Shown: positions 7,854 through 16,505, counted from the first letter of the stretch. The stretch is DNA of 42,688 nt from UBA5287 sp041672395 (GCA_041672395.1 JBAYZS010000016.1:1-42688), one strand, 5' to 3'. The notes: a model not told the origin generated them from the sequence alone. A program made the numbers and translations.

Positions 7854-9227
7854 ATGTTTATAAAATATATTAATAGAAGTCTGATTCTTTTTATTGGGAT
7901 AATCCTATTTTCTTCATGTTTGAATAATTCAGACACTTATCAGTCGTATGAACCTTCTTCTGACCCTCAATTGTATGCATTTTCCGCTTCTGCGAAGTAC
8001 GATTCAACGAAGACTTTGAAAAATGCAAAATTTGCTATTGATCAAAAGGGCGCTATAGACGGAAAGCCAAGGGTGTTTAATCCGGATTCGCTCGAATTCG
8101 GTTTTGTACCAAAAAATGCACTGATAAATGTTACGACAAAAACAAATTCTGAAATCATCAGTTTCTCTCTCTCTAATCCTGATAGTACTTACTTTTGGAA
8201 CAGACAGGATTCGGTTGATTTATCAAGATTGAAATCTTTTGAGATTAATTCTGAAGATGGAAAGTTTAAAATGCTTTATGAGTTCAAATTGAATGTTCAT
8301 AAACAGAACCCAAATATCATAACTTGGGTAAATGTTGAAGATAATTATTTAACAACTCAGGTAAACGAACAAAAAACGATTCTGCTGGGAAACGCTTTTT
8401 ATACTTTCTATCGCAGTAATGGAAACTTAAATGGTTTGTCAACAAACCGTTCTACTCCTACAACACATTCTCCAATTACTATTACCGGACTTCCCACAAA
8501 CACAATCATATCGACTATCCATACCATTTCCAATGGGCAAACCTCTACCGGATTTGTATTGGATCAATTGAATAACGTGTATAAATCCACAAACGGAAGT
8601 AGTTGGATTTCAACTAATAACATTTATCCTGTTCGCTCCATTTTAGGAAATATGCATTCTGCAGGCACTGATTCAATTCTGGTAATCGTTGAAAATGAAG
8701 GGAAATTGACTTTTGCAAAATCAAAAGACTTGATAAGTTTCCATCTTTTAAATGAAATACCTGATGAATTTCCTATAAATGCCTACTCATCGGTGAGTTA
8801 TGAAAATCCGCTAATATTCTCAGCAAAATTCATTGTTGTTGCCGGAGGGGCTACTGCTTCGGGTTCGCTAAATCATAACACAATCTGGATTTTAAAAGAA
8901 AATGATAATAAAATCACAATCCTAAAACATAATGTTGCAGAAGAATTACAGGGTGGCAATTTGTTTCCTTATGATTCCAAATTGTATTTCTTTGCACAGA
9001 ATGGTACAAAAAATGAGATTTATTCTTCTGAAAACTACGGTGTCAGTTGGACAAAAGTGAGCACTTCACAGGCATTGCCGATCGATTTCACTTTCAGAAA
9101 GAGTGCTTCTGTTTTGAAAGATGCAGATAACTTTATTTGGATTTTCGGTGGAACTGCGGGTAATAATACTCAATTGTCTGATATTTGGAGAGGACGACTA
9201 AATAAATTGGTAGTGAATAATAATTGA
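7854..9227 (+). CDS. DUF6242-type Bacteroidetes lipoprotein
   Basis: From the ATG at 7854 the protein begins with a signal peptide ending in a lipobox (FSS-Cys22), so it is a lipoprotein of about 457 residues. An in-frame ATG at 7794 would put 20 extra residues before the signal and a -7 box inside the gene, so I reject it. The first domain (about residues 35-165) looks like a beta-sandwich. The rest carries repeated short blades such as VYKSTNGSSWIST, IYSSENYGVSWTKV and IWIFGGTAGNNTQLSDIWRG, as in BNR/kelch-like propellers. It matches the architecture of DUF6242 proteins; function is unknown. Its stop overlaps only an alternative TTG start of uppS, and the genes are likely co-transcribed. 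Confidence 0.75.
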   Translation: MFIKYINRSLILFIGIILFSSCLNNSDTYQSYEPSSDPQLYAFSASAKYDSTKTLKNAKFAIDQKGAIDGKPRVFNPDSLEFGFVPKNALINVTTKTNSEIISFSLSNPDSTYFWNRQDSVDLSRLKSFEINSEDGKFKMLYEFKLNVHKQNPNIITWVNVEDNYLTTQVNEQKTILLGNAFYTFYRSNGNLNGLSTNRSTPTTHSPITITGLPTNTIISTIHTISNGQTSTGFVLDQLNNVYKSTNGSSWISTNNIYPVRSILGNMHSAGTDSILVIVENEGKLTFAKSKDLISFHLLNEIPDEFPINAYSSVSYENPLIFSAKFIVVAGGATASGSLNHNTIWILKENDNKITILKHNVAEELQGGNLFPYDSKLYFFAQNGTKNEIYSSENYGVSWTKVSTSQALPIDFTFRKSASVLKDADNFIWIFGGTAGNNTQLSDIWRGRLNKLVVNNN

Positions 9228-9253
9228 ACGATATAAAATGTATTTCCTTGTTT

Positions 9254-10003
9254 ATGTCTTTGATTAATAATATAAATACTTCGAGCTTACCAAAGCATGT
9301 TGCTATCATAATGGATGGAAACGGACGTTGGGCCAAAGCAAATGGTCTGCATCGCTCTGAAGGTCATCAGGAAGGAGTTGCTGCTTTACATAGAGCAGTT
9401 GAAGCTGCCTCCGAAATTGGTATCGAATATTTGACTGTTTATGTTTTCTCAACAGAAAATTGGGAACGACCAAAAGAAGAGGTGGAATCATTAATGGAGC
9501 TTATGGTTTATGCTCTCAAAAAGGAAACTCCAAATCTGGTAAAGAATAATGTACAACTGATAAGTATTGGCGATCTGAGTAGGTTGCCGGTAAAGACTAG
9601 AGAGAGTTTACAGGCATCTATTGATGCAACTTCTCAATGTACGGGGTTGAAATTGGTTGTTGCAATGAGCTATTCGTCAAAATGGGAGATAGGAAACGCA
9701 TTGAAATTAATTGCCAAAGAAGTGAAGGATGGTCATCTTCAACTAAATGATATTAATGAGGACTTAGTCTCTGATTATCTAACGACTAAGGGAATACCTG
9801 ATCCTGAATTGCTAATACGAACTGGAGGAGAACAGCGAATAAGTAATTTCCTTCTCTGGCAATCAGCATATACAGAGTTTTATTTTACAGAAATATTTTG
9901 GCCTGACTTTACAGAAGATACTTTTTATGAAGCTATTCTGGAATTTCAGAATAGAGAACGCCGGTTTGGCAAAATAAGTGAACAGATTGAATCGTACGAT
10001 TGA
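9254..10003 (+). CDS. uppS: Isoprenyl (undecaprenyl) diphosphate synthase
   Basis: Cis-prenyltransferase that extends farnesyl diphosphate with isopentenyl diphosphate to undecaprenyl diphosphate, the lipid carrier for peptidoglycan and O-antigen. The hallmark MDGNGRWA contains the catalytic Asp21. VFSTENWERP, and near the C-terminus RTGGEQRISNFLLWQ and EFYF, are the other conserved regions. The frame is open from a TTG at 9224, but the ATG at 9254 (MSLINNINTSSLPKHVAII) gives the normal family N-terminus and a 249-residue protein. It lies between the DUF6242 lipoprotein and bamA; the uppS-bamA-skp order is commonly seen in Bacteroidetes. Confidence 0.95.
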   Translation: MSLINNINTSSLPKHVAIIMDGNGRWAKANGLHRSEGHQEGVAALHRAVEAASEIGIEYLTVYVFSTENWERPKEEVESLMELMVYALKKETPNLVKNNVQLISIGDLSRLPVKTRESLQASIDATSQCTGLKLVVAMSYSSKWEIGNALKLIAKEVKDGHLQLNDINEDLVSDYLTTKGIPDPELLIRTGGEQRISNFLLWQSAYTEFYFTEIFWPDFTEDTFYEAILEFQNRERRFGKISEQIESYD

Positions 10004-10053
10004 ACTTTATTTCAATTAACGACTGAATATATCAGCATAGAAAAATTCAAACA

Positions 10054-12759
10054 ATGTTAAAGAGAACATTTTTCATATTAATACTTTTTACTGTCCTTTT
10101 TCAGGTAAATACTTTTAGTCAAATAGTACCAACAAACGACAGCATTCAGCTAATAGCTACTGATTCAGTAGATGTGAAACCGATTATAAACTATACAGCA
10201 ACACCAAAATCGTATATTATTGCGGATATTAGTGTTACGGGGTTGGAGAACTCAATGTATGAGGATTTTGTGTTAATAGGTTTCTCAGGCTTATCAAAGG
10301 GACAGGAGATCTTAGTGCCTGGCGATGAAATTACGAATGCAGTACAACGCTTTTGGGACCAGGGCTTATTTTCGGATACAAAAATTCTGGTAGATAAAAT
10401 TAAGGGCGACAGCATATGGCTGGAGCTGAAACTTACTGATAGACCTCGCGTTACGAATATTCACTATTCGGGCATGAAGAAGAATGAACAAGAGGATATT
10501 GAGGAAAAAGTAGGAATGGTTAAGGGTGTTCAAATTACACCTAATCAAATTGATAATGCTGAAAAGATTATTAAAACTTATTTCTCGGATAAAGGGTTTG
10601 GAGATGCTGAGGTTTCAATTAACCAACGTCCTGATCCAGCTGGTAAAAATCAGGTAATCTTGGATATTATTGTCGACAAAAAAGAAAAAATCAAGATCAA
10701 TAATATTGATATTCTTGGAAACGAGGCTATTTCTGATAGCAAACTCGAATGGGCTATGAAAAAGACTAATGAAAAAGGAAAACTCATTAACTTTTTTCGT
10801 ACGAAAAAGTTCGTTGATAACTTGTATCAGGAAGATAAAAAGAACTTACTTAGTAAATATCACGAATTAGGTTATAGGGATGCTGAAATATTATCTGATT
10901 CTGTTTATCCTCATAATCCTAAAACGGTTAATATTGTAATTAATGTTTCTGAAGGTCCGCAATATTATATCAAAGATATAAACTGGATAGGGAATACACA
11001 GTACAATTCCGAATATCTTGGAAATGTACTGAATATGAAACCGGGAGAAATCTATAATCAGAAAAAATTACAAGAACGATTAATATCTGATGAAGATGCG
11101 GTTATAAATGTTTATCAGAATAATGGTTACCTTTTTTCAAATATTGATCCTGTTGAAATAAATATTCAAAACGATTCAGTAGAACTGGAACTACGAGTAA
11201 TTGAAGGTCCAAAAGCTACAATTAAAAGAGTTATTATTCAAGGAAACGACAGGCTATATGAAGACGTAATTCGCCGTGAATTACGAACAAAACCGGGTAC
11301 TATTTTTAGTAAGGATGACCTGATTCGTTCAGTTAGAGAAATAGCACAAACTGGTCATTTCGATCCCGAAAATCTTCAACCAGGAGTTGTCCCTAATCAA
11401 GAGGACGGAACCGTTGATCTTACTTATCCATTGACATCTAAAGGTAACGACCAAATAGAAGTCTCTGCCGGATGGGGTGTAACAGGCTTGGTTGGCAAAT
11501 TGAGTTTGCAACTAAAGAACTTTTCACTTAAAAATCTGATGAATCCCAAATCTTATAAGGGAATTATTCCTCAGGGAGAGGGACAAACATTGATTTTGAG
11601 CGCTCAAACTAATGGACAATATTATCAATCTTATCAGTTTTCATTTACCGAACCTTGGTTTGGAGGAAAACGCCCAAACAACTTTTCAATAAGTACTTAT
11701 TATTCTAGATATACTGGTTTGAACTCAAACTACTACCAACAGAATATGTATAACAATATGTATTATAATCCTTATGGTGGGTACGGTGGATACGGCGGTT
11801 ACGGCGGTTACGGCGGTTACGGTAGTGGTTACGGTAGCGGTTACGGTAGCGGTTACGGTAGTGGAGGCGGTTATCAAGATATGGCAGAAAATGCTTCTGA
11901 CCCAAATCAAGTATTCAGTATGGTTGGCTTTTCTATTGGATATGGAAAACGATTGGAATGGCCTGATGATTATTTCTATGTACAAGGTGAATTAGGTTAC
12001 CAACGTTACGGCCTTAAGAATTGGCAGTATAACTATTTCCCATTCAGTACAGGTGTCAGCAACAGTGTTTTGCTAAATCTAACTTTAGCAAGAAATTCTA
12101 TTGATAATCCTCTTTATACACGATCAGGTTCTCAATTCACATTAAATTTGGGCATTACACCTCCATTCTCTTTAGTTGATGGAAAAGATTATGCATCTAT
12201 GGCAAATAATGATCCTGAAAAATATAAATGGAATGAGTATCATAAATGGAAACTAAAAATACGTACCTATACTCCTTTAACACAGGCTGCAAAAAGAACT
12301 CCCGTTATCGCAACTCGTGCTGAATTTGGACTTATTGGTTCTTTTAACAAAAACAAACTGACTCCATTTGAAACCTTCGATGTTGGAGGTGATGGAATGA
12401 GCGGTTATTCGAGTTCATTCGCAACTGAAAATATCGCTTTACGTGGTTATGAAAATCTGTCAATAGCAGAACAAGCAAGAGCTTATACCAGATTAGGACT
12501 TGAATTAAGATACCCATTTATTCTGGAACCTAACTCTACAATTTATGGCTTAGCATTTTTGGAAGCTGGTAACGCATGGAATCAAATTGTTGATTTTAAT
12601 CCTTTCGATTTGAAACGTTCAGCGGGTGTCGGTGTTCGTATTTTTTTACCTATGATAGGTTTGATGGGGATCGACTGGGCTTATGGATTTGATGTTGCTC
12701 CAAGAACAGGTCAAAGAGGCGGAAGTCAATTCCACTTTGTCATTGGACAAGAATTCTAA
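10054..12759 (+). CDS. bamA: Outer membrane protein assembly factor BamA
   Basis: Omp85-family insertase that folds beta-barrel proteins into the outer membrane. A signal peptide of about 23 residues (ending in TFSQ) is followed by five POTRA domains (roughly residues 48-130, 131-215, 216-308, 309-393, 394-472), then a 16-strand barrel. The lock-loop motif of loop 6 is seen as LRGYE (Arg797-Gly798-Tyr799), and the C-terminus ends in Phe (VIGQEF), as for barrel proteins. Length 901 is slightly long because of a Gly/Tyr/Ser-rich run at about residues 570-610, which would lie in an outward loop. It sits 50 bases after uppS and is followed by two skp genes that encode its chaperones. Confidence 0.95.
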   Translation: MLKRTFFILILFTVLFQVNTFSQIVPTNDSIQLIATDSVDVKPIINYTATPKSYIIADISVTGLENSMYEDFVLIGFSGLSKGQEILVPGDEITNAVQRFWDQGLFSDTKILVDKIKGDSIWLELKLTDRPRVTNIHYSGMKKNEQEDIEEKVGMVKGVQITPNQIDNAEKIIKTYFSDKGFGDAEVSINQRPDPAGKNQVILDIIVDKKEKIKINNIDILGNEAISDSKLEWAMKKTNEKGKLINFFRTKKFVDNLYQEDKKNLLSKYHELGYRDAEILSDSVYPHNPKTVNIVINVSEGPQYYIKDINWIGNTQYNSEYLGNVLNMKPGEIYNQKKLQERLISDEDAVINVYQNNGYLFSNIDPVEINIQNDSVELELRVIEGPKATIKRVIIQGNDRLYEDVIRRELRTKPGTIFSKDDLIRSVREIAQTGHFDPENLQPGVVPNQEDGTVDLTYPLTSKGNDQIEVSAGWGVTGLVGKLSLQLKNFSLKNLMNPKSYKGIIPQGEGQTLILSAQTNGQYYQSYQFSFTEPWFGGKRPNNFSISTYYSRYTGLNSNYYQQNMYNNMYYNPYGGYGGYGGYGGYGGYGSGYGSGYGSGYGSGGGYQDMAENASDPNQVFSMVGFSIGYGKRLEWPDDYFYVQGELGYQRYGLKNWQYNYFPFSTGVSNSVLLNLTLARNSIDNPLYTRSGSQFTLNLGITPPFSLVDGKDYASMANNDPEKYKWNEYHKWKLKIRTYTPLTQAAKRTPVIATRAEFGLIGSFNKNKLTPFETFDVGGDGMSGYSSSFATENIALRGYENLSIAEQARAYTRLGLELRYPFILEPNSTIYGLAFLEAGNAWNQIVDFNPFDLKRSAGVGVRIFLPMIGLMGIDWAYGFDVAPRTGQRGGSQFHFVIGQEF
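11776..11856 (+). repeat. In-frame tandem repeats in bamA encoding Gly-Gly-Tyr and Gly-Ser-Gly-Tyr
   Basis: Five 9-bp units (consensus GGCGGTTAC; 11776-11820) are followed by three 12-bp units (consensus GGTAGCGGTTAC; 11821-11856). They encode five Gly-Gly-Tyr and three Gly-Ser-Gly-Tyr repeats starting at residue 575. The last three 9-mers are identical, and two of the 12-mers are identical. Both unit lengths are multiples of three, so slippage would change loop length without breaking the frame. Confidence 0.9.
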
Positions 12760-12845
12760 GCATAATTAAGATTAATTACATATACAATAATAAACGTTTC
12801 TTTTCTAATTACGTCTTTATTAACAAGTATATTAAATAAAGCAAT

Positions 12846-13358
12846 ATGAAAAAGTCATTATTATTAATCTGTTTATTTAGCATAATAGCTGTTAGCTCTG
12901 CTTATGCACAGAAATATGCATTAATTGATATGGAATATATTTTAAAAAAAATTCCAGCGGTTGAACAAGCTAACAATGAATTGGAAGAAGCTTCTAAACA
13001 ATGGCAAGCTGAAATTGAAGCACAAACTACTGAGGTAGAGGCTTTGTATAAAAAATATCAAAAAGATTTTGATTTATTGAAAGGTGACGAGAAAACTAGA
13101 CGTGAAAATGAGATTGTCGAAAAAGAGAATCAAATAAGCAATTTGAGCAACTCCTATTTTGGACCTGATGGTGAATTATTAAAACGTCGCGAAGAGTTTA
13201 TGAAACCTATTCAAGATGAAATTTATGAAGCTATAAAGTCAATTTCAAACGCCTCTGGGTACCAAATGGTAATTGATCGAGCATCAGCAACATCCATTAT
13301 CTTTGCTTCACCTTCTATTGATATTAGTGATCAGGTACTTGAGATGTTGGGAAATTAA
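12846..13358 (+). CDS. OmpH/Skp-family periplasmic chaperone (first copy)
   Basis: Periplasmic holdase that escorts unfolded outer membrane proteins to BamA. The 170-residue protein has a signal peptide (about 22 residues, ending in SAYAQ). The OmpH pattern follows: YALIDMEYILKKIPAVEQANNELEE, a long charged coiled-coil arm (about residues 45-110) and a C-terminal segment returning to the body (GYQMVIDRASATSIIFASPSIDISDQV). It lies 86 bases after bamA and before a second OmpH-like gene of the same length. The two copies are clearly diverged, so this is not a recent duplication. The 86 bases upstream hold no gene and no exact -7 box. Confidence 0.9.
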   Translation: MKKSLLLICLFSIIAVSSAYAQKYALIDMEYILKKIPAVEQANNELEEASKQWQAEIEAQTTEVEALYKKYQKDFDLLKGDEKTRRENEIVEKENQISNLSNSYFGPDGELLKRREEFMKPIQDEIYEAIKSISNASGYQMVIDRASATSIIFASPSIDISDQVLEMLGN

Positions 13359-13377
13359 ATTAAAAAACCTAACTTTG
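13347..13377 (+). promoter_or_regulatory. Possible two-box promoter for the second skp gene
   Basis: TTG at 13347-13349, a 20-base spacer, then TAACTTTG at 13370-13377 fit the Bacteroidetes -33/-7 layout. It starts within the last codons of the first skp gene and would give the second copy its own transcript with a leader of about 125 bases. Confidence 0.42.
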
Positions 13378-13508
13378 CTTTCTATTTTCATGTTATTGTT
13401 GATTATTCATCAATCAAATATCATAAGTAAAAATAGTTCTGCAAGTTTGTTTTGGAAACAATTGACATAATTAAAATGATAACAAATTAATAAAAACAAA
13501 TAATCGCT

Positions 13509-14021
13509 ATGTTAAAAAAATTACTTATTCTATTTATTGCAATTGCTCCAATCGCAGCATTTGCGCAAGACAAACTTGCATATATCAATACTCAGGAGAT
13601 TTTTGCAGTAATGCCGGAAGTTCCAGGAATTGAAACTCAATTGAGTGAAAAACAAGCTCAGATATCTAAAAATGGTCAAGCTCTAGTTGAAGAATTTAAC
13701 AAAAAAAATGAAGAATTTCAAGCAACTGCAACAACTTCTTCTGATGCCGTTAAAGCAGATCAACAAAAACAATTGGAACAAATCAATGAGAGATATCAAT
13801 TGTATATTCAAAACAGCCAAAAAGAACTTCAGGATCTTCAACAACAACTTTTAGCTCCTGTCAACAAGAAAATAAGCGATGCAATAAAAACAGTTGCAGA
13901 TGCAAATGGTTATACATATGTTTTCGATGTAGCTACAATGTATTCTCAACTAGTTTATATTAATCAAGCTACAGCTAAAAACATAACTACTGATGTGAAA
14001 ACAAAATTAGGTGTTAAGTAA
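13509..14021 (+). CDS. OmpH/Skp-family periplasmic chaperone (second copy)
   Basis: A second 170-residue Skp-like protein with a signal peptide (about 20 residues, ending in AAFAQ). It shares the family plan: KLAYINTQEIFAVMPEVPGIETQL, a Gln/Lys/Glu-rich coiled arm, and GYTYVFDVATMYSQLVYINQATAKNITTDVKTKL at the end. Sequence identity to the preceding copy is low outside these anchor positions. The 150-base gap to the first copy holds a possible promoter. A strong bidirectional terminator follows. Two or more skp genes behind bamA is a recurring arrangement in this phylum, perhaps with different client preferences; that is inference. Confidence 0.9.
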   Translation: MLKKLLILFIAIAPIAAFAQDKLAYINTQEIFAVMPEVPGIETQLSEKQAQISKNGQALVEEFNKKNEEFQATATTSSDAVKADQQKQLEQINERYQLYIQNSQKELQDLQQQLLAPVNKKISDAIKTVADANGYTYVFDVATMYSQLVYINQATAKNITTDVKTKLGVK

Positions 14022-14064
14022 AAAACTGGCCCTACTTAGTCCTGAAATTATAGTTTAAAAAGAC

Positions 14065-14115
14065 AATATTGATAAAAAAACCTGATGTGTGAACATCAGG
14101 TTTTTTATCAATATT
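14065..14115. terminator. Strong bidirectional terminator between skp and usp
   Basis: An unusually long inverted repeat: AATATTGAT, an A-run and CCTGATG on the left pair with CATCAGG, a T-run and ATCAATATT on the right, around a 6-base loop. The arms differ only by one A in the run. The A and T tracts lie inside the symmetric arms, so it works in both directions. It ends at the stop codon of the convergent usp gene. Confidence 0.88.
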
Positions 14116-15266
14116 TATTCGCCTTTTACCACCAATATTGGTGTATTTGAATGAAATAGCATCCTTCGGGCAATGCCAGGATTAAACATACGTGAGAAAA
14201 TGTTTCTTCTTGAACCTGACATTACAATCATTTCAATGTTGTTTTCCTCAATAAACTTTTCTAAAGTGTTTTCTAAACCTTCTTCAGATCGGTCTATTAA
14301 ACTATATTCGAACTGTAAATGTGAATAACTTTTTGTAAGATAATCTTTAAAGCCGGAAAGTTTCACTTCGTTCAAAAAATCATCTTTATTTGTAAGATGC
14401 ACAAAGTAAATCTTTGAATTTCGATCTTCAACAAACTTCATTAAAGTTGTAAAAGCTTTAATTTCTCGTTCTTGAAAATTAGTCAGAAACACCATTCGTT
14501 GAATATCATTAAGAGTCTTATTCGCTGCACTTTCAGGAATTGCAAAAATTGGTGTTTTACAACCATCAATAACTTCGGCTGTCACACTTCCGATAATATC
14601 AAACTCTCTTGCATTTTGACCTCTTGTACCCATGACAATAGCTAATGGACGCATCTTTTTAGAATAAATAATAATCTCTTCTTCAGGAAGTCCCTCCTGC
14701 AAGATAAATGAATATGAGACATTAGGTATTTCACTATTATCTATTTTCGCTTTAAGCGTTTTGGAGAGATTATTCATATCTGTTTCAGCACGTTCACGAA
14801 TATCTTTCAATAAATCTTGATCTGGGGCTTGAACTGTAAAAGAATCACCAAAAGGAATTGCTGCAGGATAAAAAGGAGTATAAAAAACATTCATCAATTT
14901 GATCTTGCAATTCATATTACTAGCTAAACCAAAAGCAAAAACACATGCTTTTAAAGTATAATCAGAAAAATCTACTGGAACTAAAATCTCTTTACGAGGT
15001 TCTATTTCTTCCTCTTTTTCTTTTTCGTTTTCATTTGATAAATCCACACTTTCAATAATTTCCAATGCTCGTGGAAGGTCACTTTCATTAATTCGCACAC
15101 GAGCATTTCCAGGTAAAATTGGCTGAATCAAGTTAATACCATTAATCACTGCAGGAACACCTTCTGACTCTAAAATGCTTTTCAGTATTTGTGCTTTTTC
15201 GTATGTATGGATAGCAACCGTGACCAGATTATCTTCTTTTTCTTTTGAACCTTTTTTATTTTCCAT
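14115..15266 (-). CDS. DUF2007 domain plus tandem universal stress protein domains
   Basis: A 383-residue cytoplasmic protein. Residues about 14-72 look like a DUF2007 domain (VTVAIHTYEKAQILKSILESEGVPAVI ... RVRINESDLPRALEII). A charged linker (about 76-91) rich in Glu and Lys follows, then two USP domains (about 91-245 and 255-383). The first USP domain has the full nucleotide-binding motif G-2x-G-9x-G-S (Gly213, Gly216, Gly226, Ser227). The second has a degraded version (GSRRNIFSRMFNPG), so only one site may bind ATP. USP proteins act in stress and persistence; a target cannot be named. The long double terminator at its 3' end isolates it from skp, and the terminator upstream isolates it from the HTH gene. 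Confidence 0.85.
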   Translation of the reverse strand: MENKKGSKEKEDNLVTVAIHTYEKAQILKSILESEGVPAVINGINLIQPILPGNARVRINESDLPRALEIIESVDLSNENEKEKEEEIEPRKEILVPVDFSDYTLKACVFAFGLASNMNCKIKLMNVFYTPFYPAAIPFGDSFTVQAPDQDLLKDIRERAETDMNNLSKTLKAKIDNSEIPNVSYSFILQEGLPEEEIIIYSKKMRPLAIVMGTRGQNAREFDIIGSVTAEVIDGCKTPIFAIPESAANKTLNDIQRMVFLTNFQEREIKAFTTLMKFVEDRNSKIYFVHLTNKDDFLNEVKLSGFKDYLTKSYSHLQFEYSLIDRSEEGLENTLEKFIEENNIEMIVMSGSRRNIFSRMFNPGIARRMLFHSNTPILVVKGE

Positions 15267-15302
15267 CTTAATAGAATAATTTAGTTAAGTTATTTGTAAA
15301 AG

Positions 15303-15334
15303 AAAACCCAATATTTGTTCATTCAAATATTGGG
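15303..15334 (-). terminator. Intrinsic terminator of the small HTH gene
   Basis: An 11-bp perfect stem (CCCAATATTTG with CAAATATTGGG) has a 6-base loop and is followed on the minus strand by TTTTC. It lies between the HTH gene end (15355) and the usp start (15266), so usp needs its own promoter, which I could not identify. Confidence 0.75.
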
Positions 15335-15354
15335 CTCCTATATCATACTTTTCA

Positions 15355-15648
15355 TTAGGGTAATTCCGAAAATTCTTTTTCTACAATTTGCTCGGGATAA
15401 TCGCTCAAACCCAAAATATGTAATGCCTCATCAAAAATTGTTGTGTCATCTAGCATTACTATACCTCCATTAGGACCCGGTTCAATATGGACCCCAACAC
15501 TTTTACCTTCACGGTAGTTGTAACCACCAAAATAATTGCGAACGGTATCGGGTGTGAGGCCCAGTTTCTCAGCGATTTTTACAATACTTCCATCGGGCAA
15601 CTTATCTTTAAGTGCTCTTAAATCGTTAAATGAAATTGTTCTTGCCAT
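15355..15648 (-). CDS. Small helix-turn-helix DNA-binding protein, function unknown
   Basis: A 97-residue protein. Residues about 20-42 (GSIVKIAEKLGLTPDTVRNYFGG) read as a helix-turn-helix of the type where the second helix (PDTVRNYF) contacts DNA. The rest is short and partly acidic, with HIEPGPNGGIVMLDDTTIFDEALHIL. It has no signal or membrane segment. It resembles uncharacterised small DNA-binding proteins of Bacteroidales; no target can be named. It stands alone with its own promoter-like region and terminator, which suggests independent expression. Confidence 0.7.
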   Translation of the reverse strand: MARTISFNDLRALKDKLPDGSIVKIAEKLGLTPDTVRNYFGGYNYREGKSVGVHIEPGPNGGIVMLDDTTIFDEALHILGLSDYPEQIVEKEFSELP

Positions 15649-15698
15649 GGCTCTTAATCTTTTGAAATAATTAATTTGGTTCAGAATATTTAATGCCC

Positions 15699-15729
15699 TA
15701 AACTTACGTTATTTTTTTTATAAAAACAA
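15699..15729 (-). promoter_or_regulatory. Possible two-box promoter for the HTH gene
   Basis: On the minus strand TTG (15729-15727), a 20-base AT-rich spacer and TAAGTTTA (15706-15699) fit the -33/-7 layout with one mismatch in the last base of the -7 box. It lies about 50 bases before the HTH ATG. The rest of the 134-base gap 15649-15782 shows nothing else. Confidence 0.38.
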
Positions 15730-15782
15730 CTATTAGAACAAAAATATAATTTATACTCTCTTTACATTGTATATAACATTTA

Positions 15783-16484
15783 TCAATGAACTAAAGTTGC
15801 TAAAAAAGGGCTAAAAATAATTACTGAAGCCATATATAATAAAATAAACAACCCTATGCTCTTTCCACTTTTAAATGAATAAACAGAAACATATTTGCAT
15901 TGCTTTTCGACATGATAACACTTAACTCGAATCCGTACATAAAGCAAATATAATAACAAAGCTACAACTGACCCTACTATTATTCCTCCTATAACATCGG
16001 AAACGAAATGAACACCAAGATATATTCGCGTATAGCTATTTATTGTAGCCCACAAAAATGACGAAATAACTATCCATTTATTTCTGAATAATAGTGAAAG
16101 GAAAACAGCAATACCAAAAGCATTCGCGGCATGACTTGAAATAAATCCATATACTCCTCCCTTGTAACCATTTACAATGTCTACGTATTTTTCAAAGTCG
16201 GGATGATGCGTTGGACGTAAACGTTCGAAAAAAGGTTTAAAAACTGAAGATGCAACTTGATCACAAAAAACCAATATTAGTATAAAACAAATGGTAACAA
16301 GAACGCCCTCTTTTTTAGGAACTTTGTAAAAGAACATAAAAAGTAAAAAAAGTATGACAGGAATCCATATAATTCTTCCAGTCAATGTCCAAAACAAATT
16401 ATCGAGAAAGACAGAGTTACTTCCATTAAGAGCAAAAAAAATTTCCCTTTCGTAGGGCAATAGGTTTTCTACGGCTTCTTTCAT
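15783..16484 (-). CDS. PAP2-family membrane phosphatase
   Basis: An integral membrane lipid phosphatase of the PAP2 superfamily, about 233 residues with roughly five or six membrane segments. The three catalytic motifs are visible, numbered from the ATG at 16484: Lys83...Arg90-Pro91 (KPFFERLRP), Ser116-Ser117-His118 in place of the PSGH motif, and Arg153...His159...Asp163 (RIYLGVHFVSD). Such enzymes dephosphorylate undecaprenyl diphosphate, phosphatidylglycerol phosphate or lipid A; which applies is unclear. The frame is open back to a GTG at 16508, but that codon is the first three bases of the adjacent insertion sequence and the next three codons are target duplication. The ATG at 16484 (MKEAVENLLPYE) is therefore the real start. 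The insertion has separated it from whatever lay upstream. Confidence 0.87.
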   Translation of the reverse strand: MKEAVENLLPYEREIFFALNGSNSVFLDNLFWTLTGRIIWIPVILFLLFMFFYKVPKKEGVLVTICFILILVFCDQVASSVFKPFFERLRPTHHPDFEKYVDIVNGYKGGVYGFISSHAANAFGIAVFLSLLFRNKWIVISSFLWATINSYTRIYLGVHFVSDVIGGIIVGSVVALLLYLLYVRIRVKCYHVEKQCKYVSVYSFKSGKSIGLFILLYMASVIIFSPFLATLVH

Positions 16485-16496
16485 TATACTTTTTAT

Positions 16497-16505
16497 ACTT
16501 AGATT
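16497..16505. repeat. Left target-site duplication of the IS4-family element
   Basis: ACTTAGATT directly abuts the left end of the element and is repeated exactly at the right end (17806-17814). A 9-bp duplication fits IS4-family transposition. Confidence 0.93.

Noticed and set aside
9224..9253. TTG start for uppS
   Set aside because: The ATG at 9254 gives the normal family N-terminus.
11705..11985. Minus- and plus-strand ORFs rich in Arg/Asn/Tyr or Thr/Val across the bamA repeat
   Set aside because: They are frame shadows of the Gly/Tyr tandem repeat; simple repeats stay open in several frames.
13273..13470. 65-residue plus-strand ORF between the skp genes
   Set aside because: Starts inside the first skp gene in another frame, no recognisable features.
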